From the NCBI GenBank assembly GCA_963693285.1, contig OY848918.1, forward strand, positions 1,223,001 to 1,287,000: a stretch of 64,000 nt of DNA, written 5' to 3'. The translations under genes were made by a program, and so were the position numbers. Below the pieces are notes generated by a model. The model searched no databases. It saw only the letters and a list, made by a program, of their open reading frames with translations, and was not told where the DNA came from. Of this stretch, positions 34,581 to 45,570 are shown one piece after another; position 1 is the first letter of the stretch; every line of letters begins with the position of its first letter. This DNA is from Xestospongia muta. Taxonomy: Eukaryota; Porifera; Demospongiae; Haplosclerida; Petrosiidae.

Positions 34581-36769
34581 ATGGCTACTGTCGTTACTGT
34601 TGTTCTGACTATTTTAGTGAATCTCTTAGTTATTTGTGAAGAGACAGAGGCTGCTGGTAAACGACAAATCTCCATTAAATAGTTTGTATAATCAGTTTCA
34701 ATGTTTCCTTCCTTTCGTATAGCTAACATCACAGTAGCCCCCTCGCCAGTTACTACTCCATATTACACACTGGCTAATTTTACCTGTGTGGGTACTGGAG
34801 ACTTATTGACATGGACAGTAGGGAGTAATGAACTCACTGATCTCAGTAATCAAGACAGAGAAATATCAGTAACTACTAACAATATATCAGTTGATGTGTG
34901 GTCATCAGTACTAACTATAAGAGCACTACCTATTAATAATGGGATTAGTGTTGGATGTGCTGTAATAAGTTTTAATTCACCTGGCTATAAACAGAAAGGA
35001 GCTACTTTAACAGTGAAAGGTACGTGTGTAACCTAAATTTATGATCAATAACATTTCTTCTAACAGGTGTTTTGCCAATAAAAGACCTCTGCTTTACTTT
35101 TAATGTTACTAGTTCTTCTTGGTTGACCTGGTCTCATCCATTTGAGAACTATCCACTATCATATCACATTTATATAGAGAACCAACATGACCAGTTACTA
35201 TATAATGATATCACTGAGGATACATCTTATGAGTTATATAACCTCACAGTCTGTGATATTTACATTGCTACTGTTGTAGTGATAGTTAATGGACAATCTT
35301 ATACATCAACTAATATGACAGTTCAGAAGGAATACTCTGGAGGTAAGTAATAACATTTTCTACAATCTTTACACATACTGATGTTAACAGAGTATGTTCT
35401 TATGTTCCACAATCATACTGTCTCATTTGACAGTTATGTTAACAAATTTAATGTGTTGTTTCCCATTACTGTAAGTTGGCTATGGTATATTATTATCTTA
35501 AAGACATCTTGTTAATAATAACAGATTGTAGGTTATCCCAGATTATGCGATAGTATATTACAGGGTATTACAAGAGAGAACTCGCCAAATGGAACAGAAA
35601 CTTCTCATGCTGAGAGTAATGTTTCTTGTTCTACAAAGGACAAAAAATCTGTGACTGTCAACTATAGTGTATTAAATATTGATCCACATTTCAATTGCAC
35701 TTTCTTTGGACGTGTAGTGAATAATTTGAATTCATTGAAATGTCTAAGGAAATCACTTTTTAGTAAGTCATTTTTTAAGTATGTTTTCACTTCTCTTTAT
35801 GTTACCATAGCAACCTATCATGTTCAAGTGCTCACTCTACAGTACTACTCTGATAATGGATCAGTTGTTGTAGAGTGTAGGTTTGCTGAGAGATCTACTG
35901 CTGATGGATGTCATGTGATATTTAAAGAGTCTTCTAAAGGAACTGTGATGTCTATTAATATGAGTAAATCCAGTATAGAGGAGAGTACAATATACCAGTA
36001 TATAACTCTACCAGTTAGTGGTAACTATACTGTGACAGCTCATGATATAGTAGATGGTACTATTATAACTAACCCATCTGTTGTGTACCCTCAAGTACTG
36101 GAGTATATCTTATTACTACCATCTCCTACTGAGACTGTCATTGTTATTACTAGTAGTAAGTATAATATAATTAACTATTGTAATCTCATATTATGCAGGT
36201 ACTACATCAAGTGTTGTAACACTTAGTGACATTACTAGCTTGACTTATATGTTGGAGTCAACTCTCAAATCAACTCCAAGTTATACTAAAAACAATGGAT
36301 CTACTTGGATTGTCATAGTTGTCTGTGGAGGAATTATATTAGTAATTATAGTATCATTAGTGATAACTATGCTGGTTGGTCTTTATTGCTACAATATTAA
36401 GAGAAAGCACATGTCAGCAAAACTTAATAGAGGCAAGATTGTTATGTTAGCATCTTCTCTTACACAATTATTTTTCTACTAATAGAGAGAGCATTGACAC
36501 ATTATCGACAAACTGACAATAACAAGTAAATCAATATTATATCATAAATGTATGTATGATATTACACTGTTACCATATACTAGCTATGAAGATATATCTC
36601 AATTAAGAAATACTAATACACTATCATCTGATCCCTACCATATAAGTCCTGATGAGGTACAAGTTCATAGTTAGTGTTTGTATAGTGTGTGTCATAACTT
36701 ACCCTAACACTTAAGTAAACAGTAAACACATTGCATAACTCTATACTATATTAAGTATATGTATAAGTG

Positions 36770-36802
<33 letters not shown>

Positions 36803-39800
36803 GTATATCTATATGTATAGTGTATTATATGTTATAAGTTATTCAGTGAATATATTAGTGTGAACAGTGAGAAAATACATTGACAGTGTTATTTCCTTGT
36901 AGTTAGATGAAGTGAGAAGACAACACCAACAATCTTCCTTACCCTCTCATAGCCATATAATGCAGACCAGACCTTCTGTTGACATTACTGAACATGACCT
37001 ATTGTTACCTGAGTCACCTCATATACCTGTGATGAATGAGCCTATGACAAACAATGTAAGATATTTGCCAGTTCATTAGTTCATGTTATTATAGCTCACC
37101 ACTGCCTACTATAGTAATATTGCTAATGTAATCAATTTCCTAGTAAATGTAATTATACAGCAATATAAATTACCACTAATTGCCAGTTACTACAGAACAG
37201 ATGTTGTTATTTGCTTGACATGTTTTCTTTATTTGTGTAATAATTCCATAAATGTTTGTTGTATAAATGCTTCTTGGTTACTTATAATAACAAATATGGA
37301 ACATAATTACAATATTTATAACACAGTGAATATTTATAACAAACAAATTACAAAATAACTTTCCTGGTTTGTACTATAGATGACAGTAGCAATATATTTT
37401 CATGTGTGTTTGATGTGTCTGTAACTAATTATTACTGTCAAGGAAACAATTACTTTATTATTATTTTCTAAAAACTTTATTAAATGGTAATAAACAATTA
37501 TTATTAATTACTTTTATTACTATAGGAGGTTGTTAAATGTGGATGTAACCCTGTCTATCAAAATTTAAACCATTATGGTACAACATCTGACGTTCAAGAA
37601 ACACCACTTACTGGGACTCCTCAGCAACAACCTGTACATAAGTCCATGGAAAAAATTTCCAATCCAGCAATAATTACATCTTCTAATTGTGGCAGTGATA
37701 GTGGTATATCCAGTGATGTTACAGTTAGTCGTAGTAACTCATCAGAGGAGAGCACAACAACAACAGTTATATCAGATAGTAATGAAGAATTAAATGATAT
37801 CTCATCTCAATATATTACAGTGAGTTTTGGTTCACCTCAGCCTATAACGTTACCCACTAATGATGCTTCAGTGCATTGTATTGGTATTTGTGGACAAATA
37901 GTATGAACATAGGTATTTTTTTATTGAAACTGTTAATGATAATTGAAAACAATACTGAATTGCCTCATGTCCCAAGGAAAAGAAATATTATTAGATATCC
38001 CAGGTCTTTGGAACATCAATTAAGTTTTAAGCATGTATATTTAGAATACATTAAATTATAGAAAATTGAAGCACAAAGATTTCATAAGCCACGGACTACT
38101 GGGCTAAATGCTCCATTGTAATAAAATTATTTTTAAAATAATATCATTTTTCATTCAAGATATTAGGAAGAACCTTGTGTTATACTTTAACATAATTATC
38201 TTATTTTAGGATAAACCTCCAACATATGGAGAGTTAAAACCACTTGACAAAGATAGCAAAACTATTGCACCTATTGTAGTCCATGATAATGATGGTAGAT
38301 CTCAGTTTGTGGTAAATGAGTATCCTCATGTGCCTCAAGGAATGGACTATGTTCAGAATGCTATTGGTAAAATGGACAATTTTTGAAATGTTTGACCAAT
38401 TTCATTTATGTAGTTGAAAATGTAACTGAATATGAATATTCCATTCCTGATGTTTCCTCTGAAAACAAATCTTCCTCTTTCGGTAAGTTCATTGAGTTTA
38501 GTGCCTGAGAACAGAGGAATTATGTCATTTAATTATAAGCCCAAGGGGTCATCACTGCAATGTCCAAACACACATCTACAAAAGCTTTAAATTAATTCTA
38601 AATTCAAAATTACATTGTTCAGAATGACTTGAACCCTTATTTGAGGAATTTAACCAATTTAAAGTTTAGTAAGAAAGCTACAGCAACTTATGTTTAGAAA
38701 GTAACTATGAAGTCCCAGTTAGTAACAAAGAAAGGATGGAAAACAATTAAGAAATATGGTTACCTAGGTCTGTTCAATCAGATAGCATGAAACTGCAACG
38801 AATACTGCAGGTGTGAGATGTGTTGTTATTAGTCTCATTCCCATTCTACCACGCCCACAGTGAAAGGTAGTGTGTTTGCTTGAAATTTCTTGGAATAGGA
38901 AGACATAAATATTGTAATTATAATTATAATGTTTTTCCAACTACATCCTGTTTCCTGTCAAGTATAAATGTTGTTTAGAGATATGACATGACAGTAACGA
39001 TTTCATTTGTCAATTTTTGAATTGTGCAATTTCATACTATCATTTCCTGTTCCAAGAAAATTGCAAAAAAGGCGTGATAGACTGGGGAAGACTGTGTTGT
39101 ATCATTACTCATTATTGTAAGGTTTCTGAAAGTTATTAAAGAAAGTCAAATGTTAAAAAGTTAGAAATTAGTTATTTTCAAATGCTCTCCAACTATTTTA
39201 AAGAGAACTTGACCATTGAATTTCAAAAGTAAGTAAAAATAAACCAGTTCATAAGGCGTTCAAACTAAAGTTTTTAATAAATTTTGTTACCATGCAGGCC
39301 AATACAACTTTGTATTTCTTATTGATCCCTAGTGATTATCATACTCCATTTGTTGCTTCAATGCTATAGTTATATAGTTGCATTTCTAGGTTAAAATTAA
39401 ATGTTACTAATCATGTAATAATTACCTAATTTCTGTTTCTGATAATACAATTATTATATTATTTTTAGTTAACAGTTATCATGGAAACTTAGTTACTGTT
39501 GAAAACAATGATGGAATTAACAGAGCTACTAATACCACTTCATATCAAGAGGAATCAGTTGACAATTCACTAAATAATTTTAAATCTGAACTTGTTTCAC
39601 CTAATCCTTATTTTTCTCAGATCACATACAGCATCAGTGAAGATGAACCAAATTCTATTGAGAAACCTGAAATTGAAAACTCCAGACTTGAGCTAGTTTG
39701 CACTGCTCCACAATTAAGGAATGTAATCACTCAAGATAACAATATTATCCAAAACATTAACAATAATTCAGTGGCTGAGACAATTAAGGAAAACAATCAA

Positions 39801-39842
39801 TACAAATTTAGTTGTGCTCTGTATTTTCCTTTGTTGTTTTAG
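34581..39842 (+). CDS. Receptor gene 4: signal peptide, Ig, FN3, TM, long motif-rich tail; start codon donated by transposon
   Basis: I splice 14 exons: 34581-34656, 34723-35019, 35067-35342, 35391-35470, 35525-35762, 35811-36155, 36199-36432, 36486-36525, 36584-36656, 36903-37055, 37526-37900, 38210-38366, 38414-38482, 39469-39842. They total 2787 bases, a 928-residue open protein. The ATG is in the terminal repeat of MULE-like copy A and reads MATVVTVVLTILV, still a good signal peptide. Ig and FN3 exons match the family. Unlike genes 1-3, the short linker and the TM helix share one exon. The intron 36433-36485 starts with GC. The tail contains YEDI, NPVYQNL, SQYITV, PPTYGEL (a PPxY) and NPYF. 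The exon matching gene 1 exon 12 (about 37940-38061) has lost its AG acceptor and is skipped here. The native promoter is not upstream, so expression is doubtful. Confidence 0.75.
34590..34598 (+). repeat. Target-site duplication Z, inside gene 4 exon 1
   Basis: GTCGTTACT follows the right end of copy A. Its partner, in reverse complement AGTAACGAC, borders the right end of copy B (48591-48599). Confidence 0.85.
36768..36795. repeat. (TA)n microsatellite in gene 4 intron
   Basis: An alternating TA run of about 28 bases within the intron 36657-36902. Confidence 0.9.
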
Positions 39843-39952
39843 TTATATGTCACTTGTTTTTTTACCCAATTTATAATTTTTTGTCAATTTTTTCCCATTG
39901 TATGTATTAATAATTAGAAATAGAACATGATAGTCCTCAACTCTAGATTGCA

Positions 39953-40065
39953 CTGTAAAAATTAAGTTGTTACCACAACAACCTTAACAACCATAAGGAG
40001 ATAGTGTGTTGTTCCCAGAACATCAATGAGATGTAGTGGGTTGTTAAGGGTTGTCACACATGCAA
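39953..40065. mobile_element. Partial Tc1-type MITE relic
   Basis: CACTGTAAAAATTAAGTTGTT at 39952 resembles the terminus of the MITE at 23475. The internal inverted pair CAACAACCTTAACAACC / GGGTTGTTAAGGGTTGT follows. The far end is not recognisable. Confidence 0.5.
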
Positions 40066-40283
40066 ACTGCTTGTTGAAAAGTGTTAATGTATGATCTTAA
40101 GGCAAGTTACTGAACAGCAAGTCAAGATTTACACATATATTTCCATAGAAGGAGTTCAAAACAAGTTTATAATATTAACTAATTGTCTTTTAATAATAAC
40201 AATATTTGTTACAATGTTATTGAATGAAAACAAATATTTACAAAACACAAAGAAAGCATGTTACAAAAGAAAAAAAACAAAAC

Positions 40284-41638
40284 TTACACATATAATGTGT
40301 TACATATATGAAACGTAGGAACAACAGTTAGCATGGGTGATTGCACATGCAATTGCCTGATAAAATACAGTGTGGAATGATATCTGTTCAAATTTTCAAG
40401 GTCAAATAAAGTGTATGTGGAAGTTGCTATAATAGCATATGCATGATAATGAATGTTAAACTTGACGGTTGTATAACAACGACAATATCCAAATGGCTGG
40501 TTTCCTCCAATGATGTATATGTGATATAACCTGGCAAACACAGGGTGATCATCTTTGACATCAACTAGAAGTGTAGCATCTGGTTGATATTTGACACCAG
40601 CAATGATTAACCAGTTGGTTCTGAAAAAAATTAAGCAGTGTAGGTCAGCACAACTGTTACATTCATGTACCTAATGAAATTCACAGACATATAGACAGAC
40701 ACAACCACACAAACATACATGAGTAGATTACACTATATATTCCTACTAATTGAAATCAAATAGGACTGATAACAAGACAATATGTTGTTTACACGCATAA
40801 GCATATACCTGTAACACTCTATTGATTCATTTTGCAGATCAAAGGGATGATCCATAACAGCAACACTACTCCCTGCACATAAGTATATAACAGCTGAAGA
40901 ACAAACAACAACTATCAAATATACCTGGGCCAATTTGACAGTCATCTTGGATTAAGGAAGTGTTGTCCAAATTATTGTAGCAGGTCATTAATCGATGACA
41001 TTTTGCAAGGATTAGGCTATTGTTTTTGTAATTTCCAATTTTTTGAGACAATTTTTTGAAGTATGAATGCTTTGCTTCAAACCTCATGCACCAATGTTGA
41101 ACCAGAGGCCCATATCTGTAAAACGTATTGTTATATTTCATAATAACAATGTAATGCATGTAAATATTTGTACATAATGTAACTTACTTTAGAATGAGCC
41201 TTGGCACGTGTATGCAATAGTGCATTTTTGGGATCACACTTGACTGAGGATACAAGTCAAGGAATGCTGTATGATGGTCCTCTATTAAAAGCTTCAGATA
41301 ACTAACATTATCTTCCGAAATCTCTGGTGCCATCAAGTAGTCCGTGATCTCCAGCATTCGTAGGTAATTTTTATAATGATCATCACTCTCGGGAATGAAA
41401 CTACCAATCATAAAAGGTATGAGCCAGCATAGTAGCCATGCTTGAGATGCTAAATGCAATTAAGAAAGAAAAGAAAGAAGTTTTTGATTATGAACCCAGT
41501 CAGTATAACATATAGCTTACCTTTTTGCTTTAAACTGGCAGTATCACTAACAAGGGTTTGGTGAGATATTGGTGCTGGATGTGCAGTTTTGTTATATCCC
41601 AGCTCAATTCCTTCAATAAAATCATTTAAAGTGGCCAG
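40284..41638 (-). CDS. C-terminal part of a transposon-type protein, intact frame, 5' truncated
   Basis: Five exons splice in frame: 41638-41521, 41449-41188, 41115-40925, 40872-40809, 40620-40284. They give about 323 codons to a TAA. Segments include FIEGIELGYNKTAHPAPIS, SQAWLLCWLIPFMIG, PKMHYCIHVPRLI and YGPLVQHWCMRFEAKHSYFK. From memory this pattern recurs in multi-copy invertebrate transposon ORFs (fixed features: a Q-W-LLRLLP-like start, PK-H-x3-H, and W-CMRFEAKH), but I cannot name the superfamily. Upstream near 41740 a broken frame ends KLDE before a GT, so the 5' part is lost or decayed. It lies between gene 4 and a hAT element. A domesticated gene is possible but not shown. Confidence 0.5.
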
Positions 41639-41999
41639 CTAAATGTGTTGGAAGGATAACTTGTCACCAATGCAAATTAGAATAACATACAGTGAAGTAT
41701 TGTTTGGTGAGCATGTGAACTAACCTCATCAAGTTTGTCCTATTTGAGTAGAAACTAGCTTGGCTCCCTCATAAACAATAAATGATAACTGACAAGCAAG
41801 AGATCATGAGCTATGAATAAGAATAGATAAAGTAGTATGAACACAGGTTGGGTTGTTTCTAATACATAGGTTAAAGGTTTAGGGTGTAATATAAATTTCT
41901 TATAAACTTGTAGTATAATTTTTCATTATGGTGTTTATTACGTATACAAATACACAAAGAAATAGTCTAATATATATGATATATTATACAACATATTCT

Positions 42000-42312
42000 A
42001 TATTGCTTGGTATTTAAACAAGGCTACATCAATACATGGTGCAAACCAGCAACCACTACCTTTTCCTAATTAGGTCCTTATTGTATGCATGTACACCTCT
42101 ACTTCAGCTGTAGGTGATAATACATGTAATTTTCAAGAATGAGTTCTCACCAGGGTGGGGCTAATTGGGTTTCCCTTGGGAAAGACCCCATGATGCCATT
42201 TTTGCTTAATAAGCATAATCGTTTTTATTTATTCTATACCAGAAATTGTTAGATAACCAAATTTACTAATTTAATTTTTTGTTGCAATCGTCTTTTGAAA
42301 ATGCATGGAAAC
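42000..42312 (+). repeat. Left part of the segment duplicated from 26.3-26.8 kb
   Basis: Aligns to the reverse complement of about 26760-26440, continuing after the hAT insertion at 43384-43560. The last part (43440-43560) reaches the same CTACAG acceptor and the start of the LVTAS exon seen in the pseudogenes, after which similarity stops. Confidence 0.7.
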
Positions 42313-43383
42313 TAGTGTTGTAATTGTTTAACAATAATTAAAACTAAAACAATTTTTGTAATTACCAAATTATTATTGTTAACAATAACAAACTATAACT
42401 AAAATTAACCAACCATTGATTTACAATTAATAACAAAAACTAAAATTGCACAAAAGTAGTTGTGAATTTTAGTTATTCTATTTCCAGGTTTCACACAATC
42501 AGAAGTTAACCATTCAAATGTGTAAACAGTTAAACACAGACTAAAATAACAACCAATTAACATAATGATCAAGCTGAGTGGTCAAAAAAAGTTGTAAGAC
42601 AGGCTGTCTCACAACTTTCTTTTGACCATACTGTATGTCACATTGCTAGCAGCTGTGTCAGACAGCTGCTTGCAATGTGACATACAATATCTGGCATTCT
42701 GATCGAGATGGCTACAGCAGCAGTACAACCTGGAAGGCCAAAAGCCAGTCCACTTTGGGACTATTTTAAATATGATGTGACTCTAGGAAAGACTGTGTGC
42801 CAAGTTGACGTAAATGGTAAACACTGTGAGGCTACGTACTTTCGAAGGAAAGTTCAATACAAACTTGAAAGCTCACCTGAGAAGAAAACATGGACAGGAA
42901 TATGAGGAGTTGTTACTAAAAAAAGGAAATAACAGGGAAAAATGACTCAGCATTGGCAAATTCCAAAAAGTCCCAGCGTAATTTTAAGGGTCAACAAACA
43001 ATCACTCAGGTCCTGCAAAAAGCAAAGACATATAATAAGCAAGATCCACAATACAAGCACATCACTAGGAAACTGGCTGTTTTTGTTGCAGCCACAAACA
43101 CACATAATAGTATTGTGGAAAATGCCGAGTTTCGTTGTCTACTTGAAGAGCTTGATACCTAGTTCCTTCATGCTCAGTAAGGAAATTGATAATGTAATGA
43201 GTGGCTTGAAGGAGAGCATCATGTTTTACATGTCAAAAGCACGTAGTAAATTTTTTTATCTTCATTGGTTTATTGATTTATAATAATAATAACTAATAAC
43301 TATATAATTACTTTAACTAAACTACAACTAATAACTAACTATAAGATTAACTAAAATACAAATCCAATACTTTTACAACACTA
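42313..43383 (+). mobile_element. Non-autonomous hAT element (1071 bp)
   Basis: Termini TAGTGTTGTAA and, reversed, TAGTGTTGTAA match over 11 bases. Flanks ATGGAAAC (42305-42312) and TTGGAAAT (43384-43391) are an 8-base target duplication with two mismatches. The paralogous empty site at 26433-26440 reads TTGGAAAT once. Inside, 42708-42905 encodes a BED-type finger (PLWDYFKYD, then a degenerate C/H half). 42953-43162 encodes KHITRKLAVFVAATNTH, then VENAEFRCLLEELD, the conserved hAT region before the catalytic core. The core and most of the transposase are deleted. Internal palindromes surround 42595-42690. Confidence 0.88.
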
Positions 43384-43565
43384 TTGGAAATGTCTTTCTC
43401 CAAACTTCTATTTTCTTTTGGGGTACTGCTACTTCATCAATGCCTCTATAGACTTTCTAATTGTCAGTCTAATGTCGGAGAACTACAAGGCAACAGCTTG
43501 TAACTAATAATGTTAATTGTAATTCTCCATGTTATATCTACAGGTCTTGTAACAGCGCCTATAGC

Positions 43566-43871
43566 ATGTTCGAGTTGAGAACAATTAAAAAAATTGTTAA
43601 AAAAAGATGTTTTTATGAATGGAATGTAGGTGAGGAAATACCTCACCTATTATATGCAATTAGCACTAAAAGTGCATTTTTAATTGTATTCATTACTTGT
43701 TCACGTGTTGTGAATGTCATGAGAGCACACCACGTTTTCTCTCGTGTTAGTGAAAGATGCCAACAGGAGTTTCACGTACTAGCATCAAGATTCAAGAGGC
43801 TACGGAAAGAGAGGGTGGAGCTGCTTTTTCAACTCCAACAAAGAGGTACAGAGTCTCTAGACGCCTGTTAG
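43566..43871 (+). CDS. Unrecognised 101-codon frame
   Basis: Open from an ATG after the family acceptor remnant at about 43543. It is basic and shows no domain that I know. The second half (FHVLASRFKRLRKERVELL) could form a helix. It may be chance or a fragment of an unidentified gene cut by the MULE-like insertion at 43907. Confidence 0.25.
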   Translation: MFELRTIKKIVKKRCFYEWNVGEEIPHLLYAISTKSAFLIVFITCSRVVNVMRAHHVFSRVSERCQQEFHVLASRFKRLRKERVELLFQLQQRGTESLDAC

Positions 43872-43896
43872 TTGATGATGTTTTATTGGTATTTCT

Positions 43897-43906
43897 ATCT
43901 GATGCC
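43897..43906 (-). repeat. Target-site duplication X, copy 2
   Basis: ATCTGATGCC, the reverse complement of the sequence bordering copy A at 29896-29905. Confidence 0.85.
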
Positions 43907-44271
43907 AGTAGCCATTAGCCGGAGAAAGTTAGGCATTAATTTTAAACCCCTTTTAGCGGCGATACATCACGTGAGACACATCCGCTATATCCAGCACCTG
44001 TCGGCAAACAGACAAAGAAACACTTGTTAGGGCACTTACTAGACTCCAGTTGTATAGGTAAGAAACACTTGTTAGGACACTTACTAAACTCCAGTTGTAT
44101 AACTAAGCTTTAAAGGTAGTTTCATTAACACTTGTCTTTTGTAATATGATATACAAATTTATATGACATGATGACTGATGTATTACTACATTATGTATGA
44201 TTTTAGTATTTATTATAATAGCTAATCAAAGTTCACAAGTGTGTCCTAGTTACAGAAATGACATGTATAAT

Positions 44272-45132
44272 TCACAGGTGAGTGTATAAGTTTTGGTAAT
44301 GTTCGTGATAAATGAAGCCACATAGAACAGATATCACAAAGTATAAATAGTCCGTGTCTGATGATGTTCTTTCATTGGAGAAAAAGTGGTCGCTGGTATT
44401 CATATGTACTAAATGTACATGTTTACATATAGTAGCATGTAGAGTAGCATCTAGACATGTACATGTGTAAGCATGTGGACAAATTTGGCAGTCATGGCAT
44501 ATTACTTTACAATCACAGCTTTTTTCTAACTTTTCAACAACATAATATGTATCTTGTACATTCTGAGGGTTAACTTTCCATTTCTTGTTATTTATAGATG
44601 TAATTGAAGTTGACAATAGTTTATTGGCTGATTGATGGCGCTTCATGATTTCACATATCCTGTGGCTGTTTTTCCCCATTTCCAACTTCCTCATTCTTTC
44701 AAATGCCATCTTTCTAACTATTTTAATTAAGGCTACAAGAAGACTATCCACACGTCTATTCTGTTTATGATGTAAGTATACCATTTTTAAAACTCTATGA
44801 AAAGCCTCTAAAAACATATTTGTATTTACAGTGGATCCCACTCTGTAGCATTTAGCCCAATCGTGCAACTTTGTACAATAGACTCGTGAATGTGCTGTGC
44901 ACTGGCATCCAATTTTTGCAATGTCTTGTGTCTTTAGCTGATGCTTGCCTTTACCATCAGGTTTATACACACCCGCTCTGTTGTAATAATAATACCAAAC
45001 CTTTGCTTCATTGGATATTGTTGGTGCACACTTTAGTACATAACTTGAATGAGTGGAGCTTTCAATGTCTTCCTTCCACTGAATGTATGTCTCCATACTA
45101 TCAAACTCAGTATTTGTTACCTCTATCTTCAT
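44272..45132 (-). CDS. SWIM-finger transposase part of copy B (286 codons)
   Basis: Same protein, residue for residue, as the frame at 33364-34224 in copy A. See that entry for domains and the missing DDE core. Conservation of a full-length frame in both copies fits recent transposition rather than selection. Confidence 0.7.
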   Translation of the reverse strand: MKIEVTNTEFDSMETYIQWKEDIESSTHSSYVLKCAPTISNEAKVWYYYYNRAGVYKPDGKGKHQLKTQDIAKIGCQCTAHSRVYCTKLHDWAKCYRVGSTVNTNMFLEAFHRVLKMVYLHHKQNRRVDSLLVALIKIVRKMAFERMRKLEMGKNSHRICEIMKRHQSANKLLSTSITSINNKKWKVNPQNVQDTYYVVEKLEKSCDCKVICHDCQICPHAYTCTCLDATLHATICKHVHLVHMNTSDHFFSNERTSSDTDYLYFVISVLCGFIYHEHYQNLYTHL

Positions 45133-45570
45133 TTGATGGTTGTCTTGTAGATGGTGAATAAGTTGAATTTTAGAAAAATGAGATGTAGTTTTGAATATTC
45201 ATATTGTTACATTTTACTTTTCATTACATTTACTACAGGTGATGCTACCCCCTTTCAACTTATTATATTGGTATTTGATATTGTGAACATCTTGCCGAGC
45301 ATTAAGATGAATAAGTTTTTGTAGATGTAAACCTTGAATTTTAGAAAAATGAGATGTAGTTTTGAATATTCATATTGTTATTTTTTACTTTTCATCACAT
45401 TTACTACAGGTGATGCTACCTGTTTGGATATTGGCACTATGTTTGTCATGGATGTGTTTGGATAGAGTGCTCTTATGTGCGTATGTCTTGTTGCAAAAAG
45501 AACAGGTGAGGTTGCCAGTGTTTGATCTCCTTTTAAATAAGAGGGGTTTTAATTGTTTACATGATTTCTT

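Larger units (their letters stand above)
29906..34589 (+). mobile_element. MULE-like DNA transposon copy A (4684 bp)
   Basis: The ends are imperfect terminal inverted repeats of about 40 bases starting AGTGCCATTAGCC on the left and, reversed, AGTAGCCATTAGCC on the right. The copy at 43907-48590 has exactly the same length in inverted orientation. I noticed a single base difference (30932), though I did not compare every base. The coding strand is plus. In order it encodes a USP-like protease, a Ulp1-like protease, C2H2 fingers and a 286-codon frame ending in a SWIM-type finger. Target duplications of 9-10 bases, the SWIM finger and the adjoining conserved region place it with Mutator-like elements. 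The right end lies in exon 1 of receptor gene 4. Confidence 0.85.
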
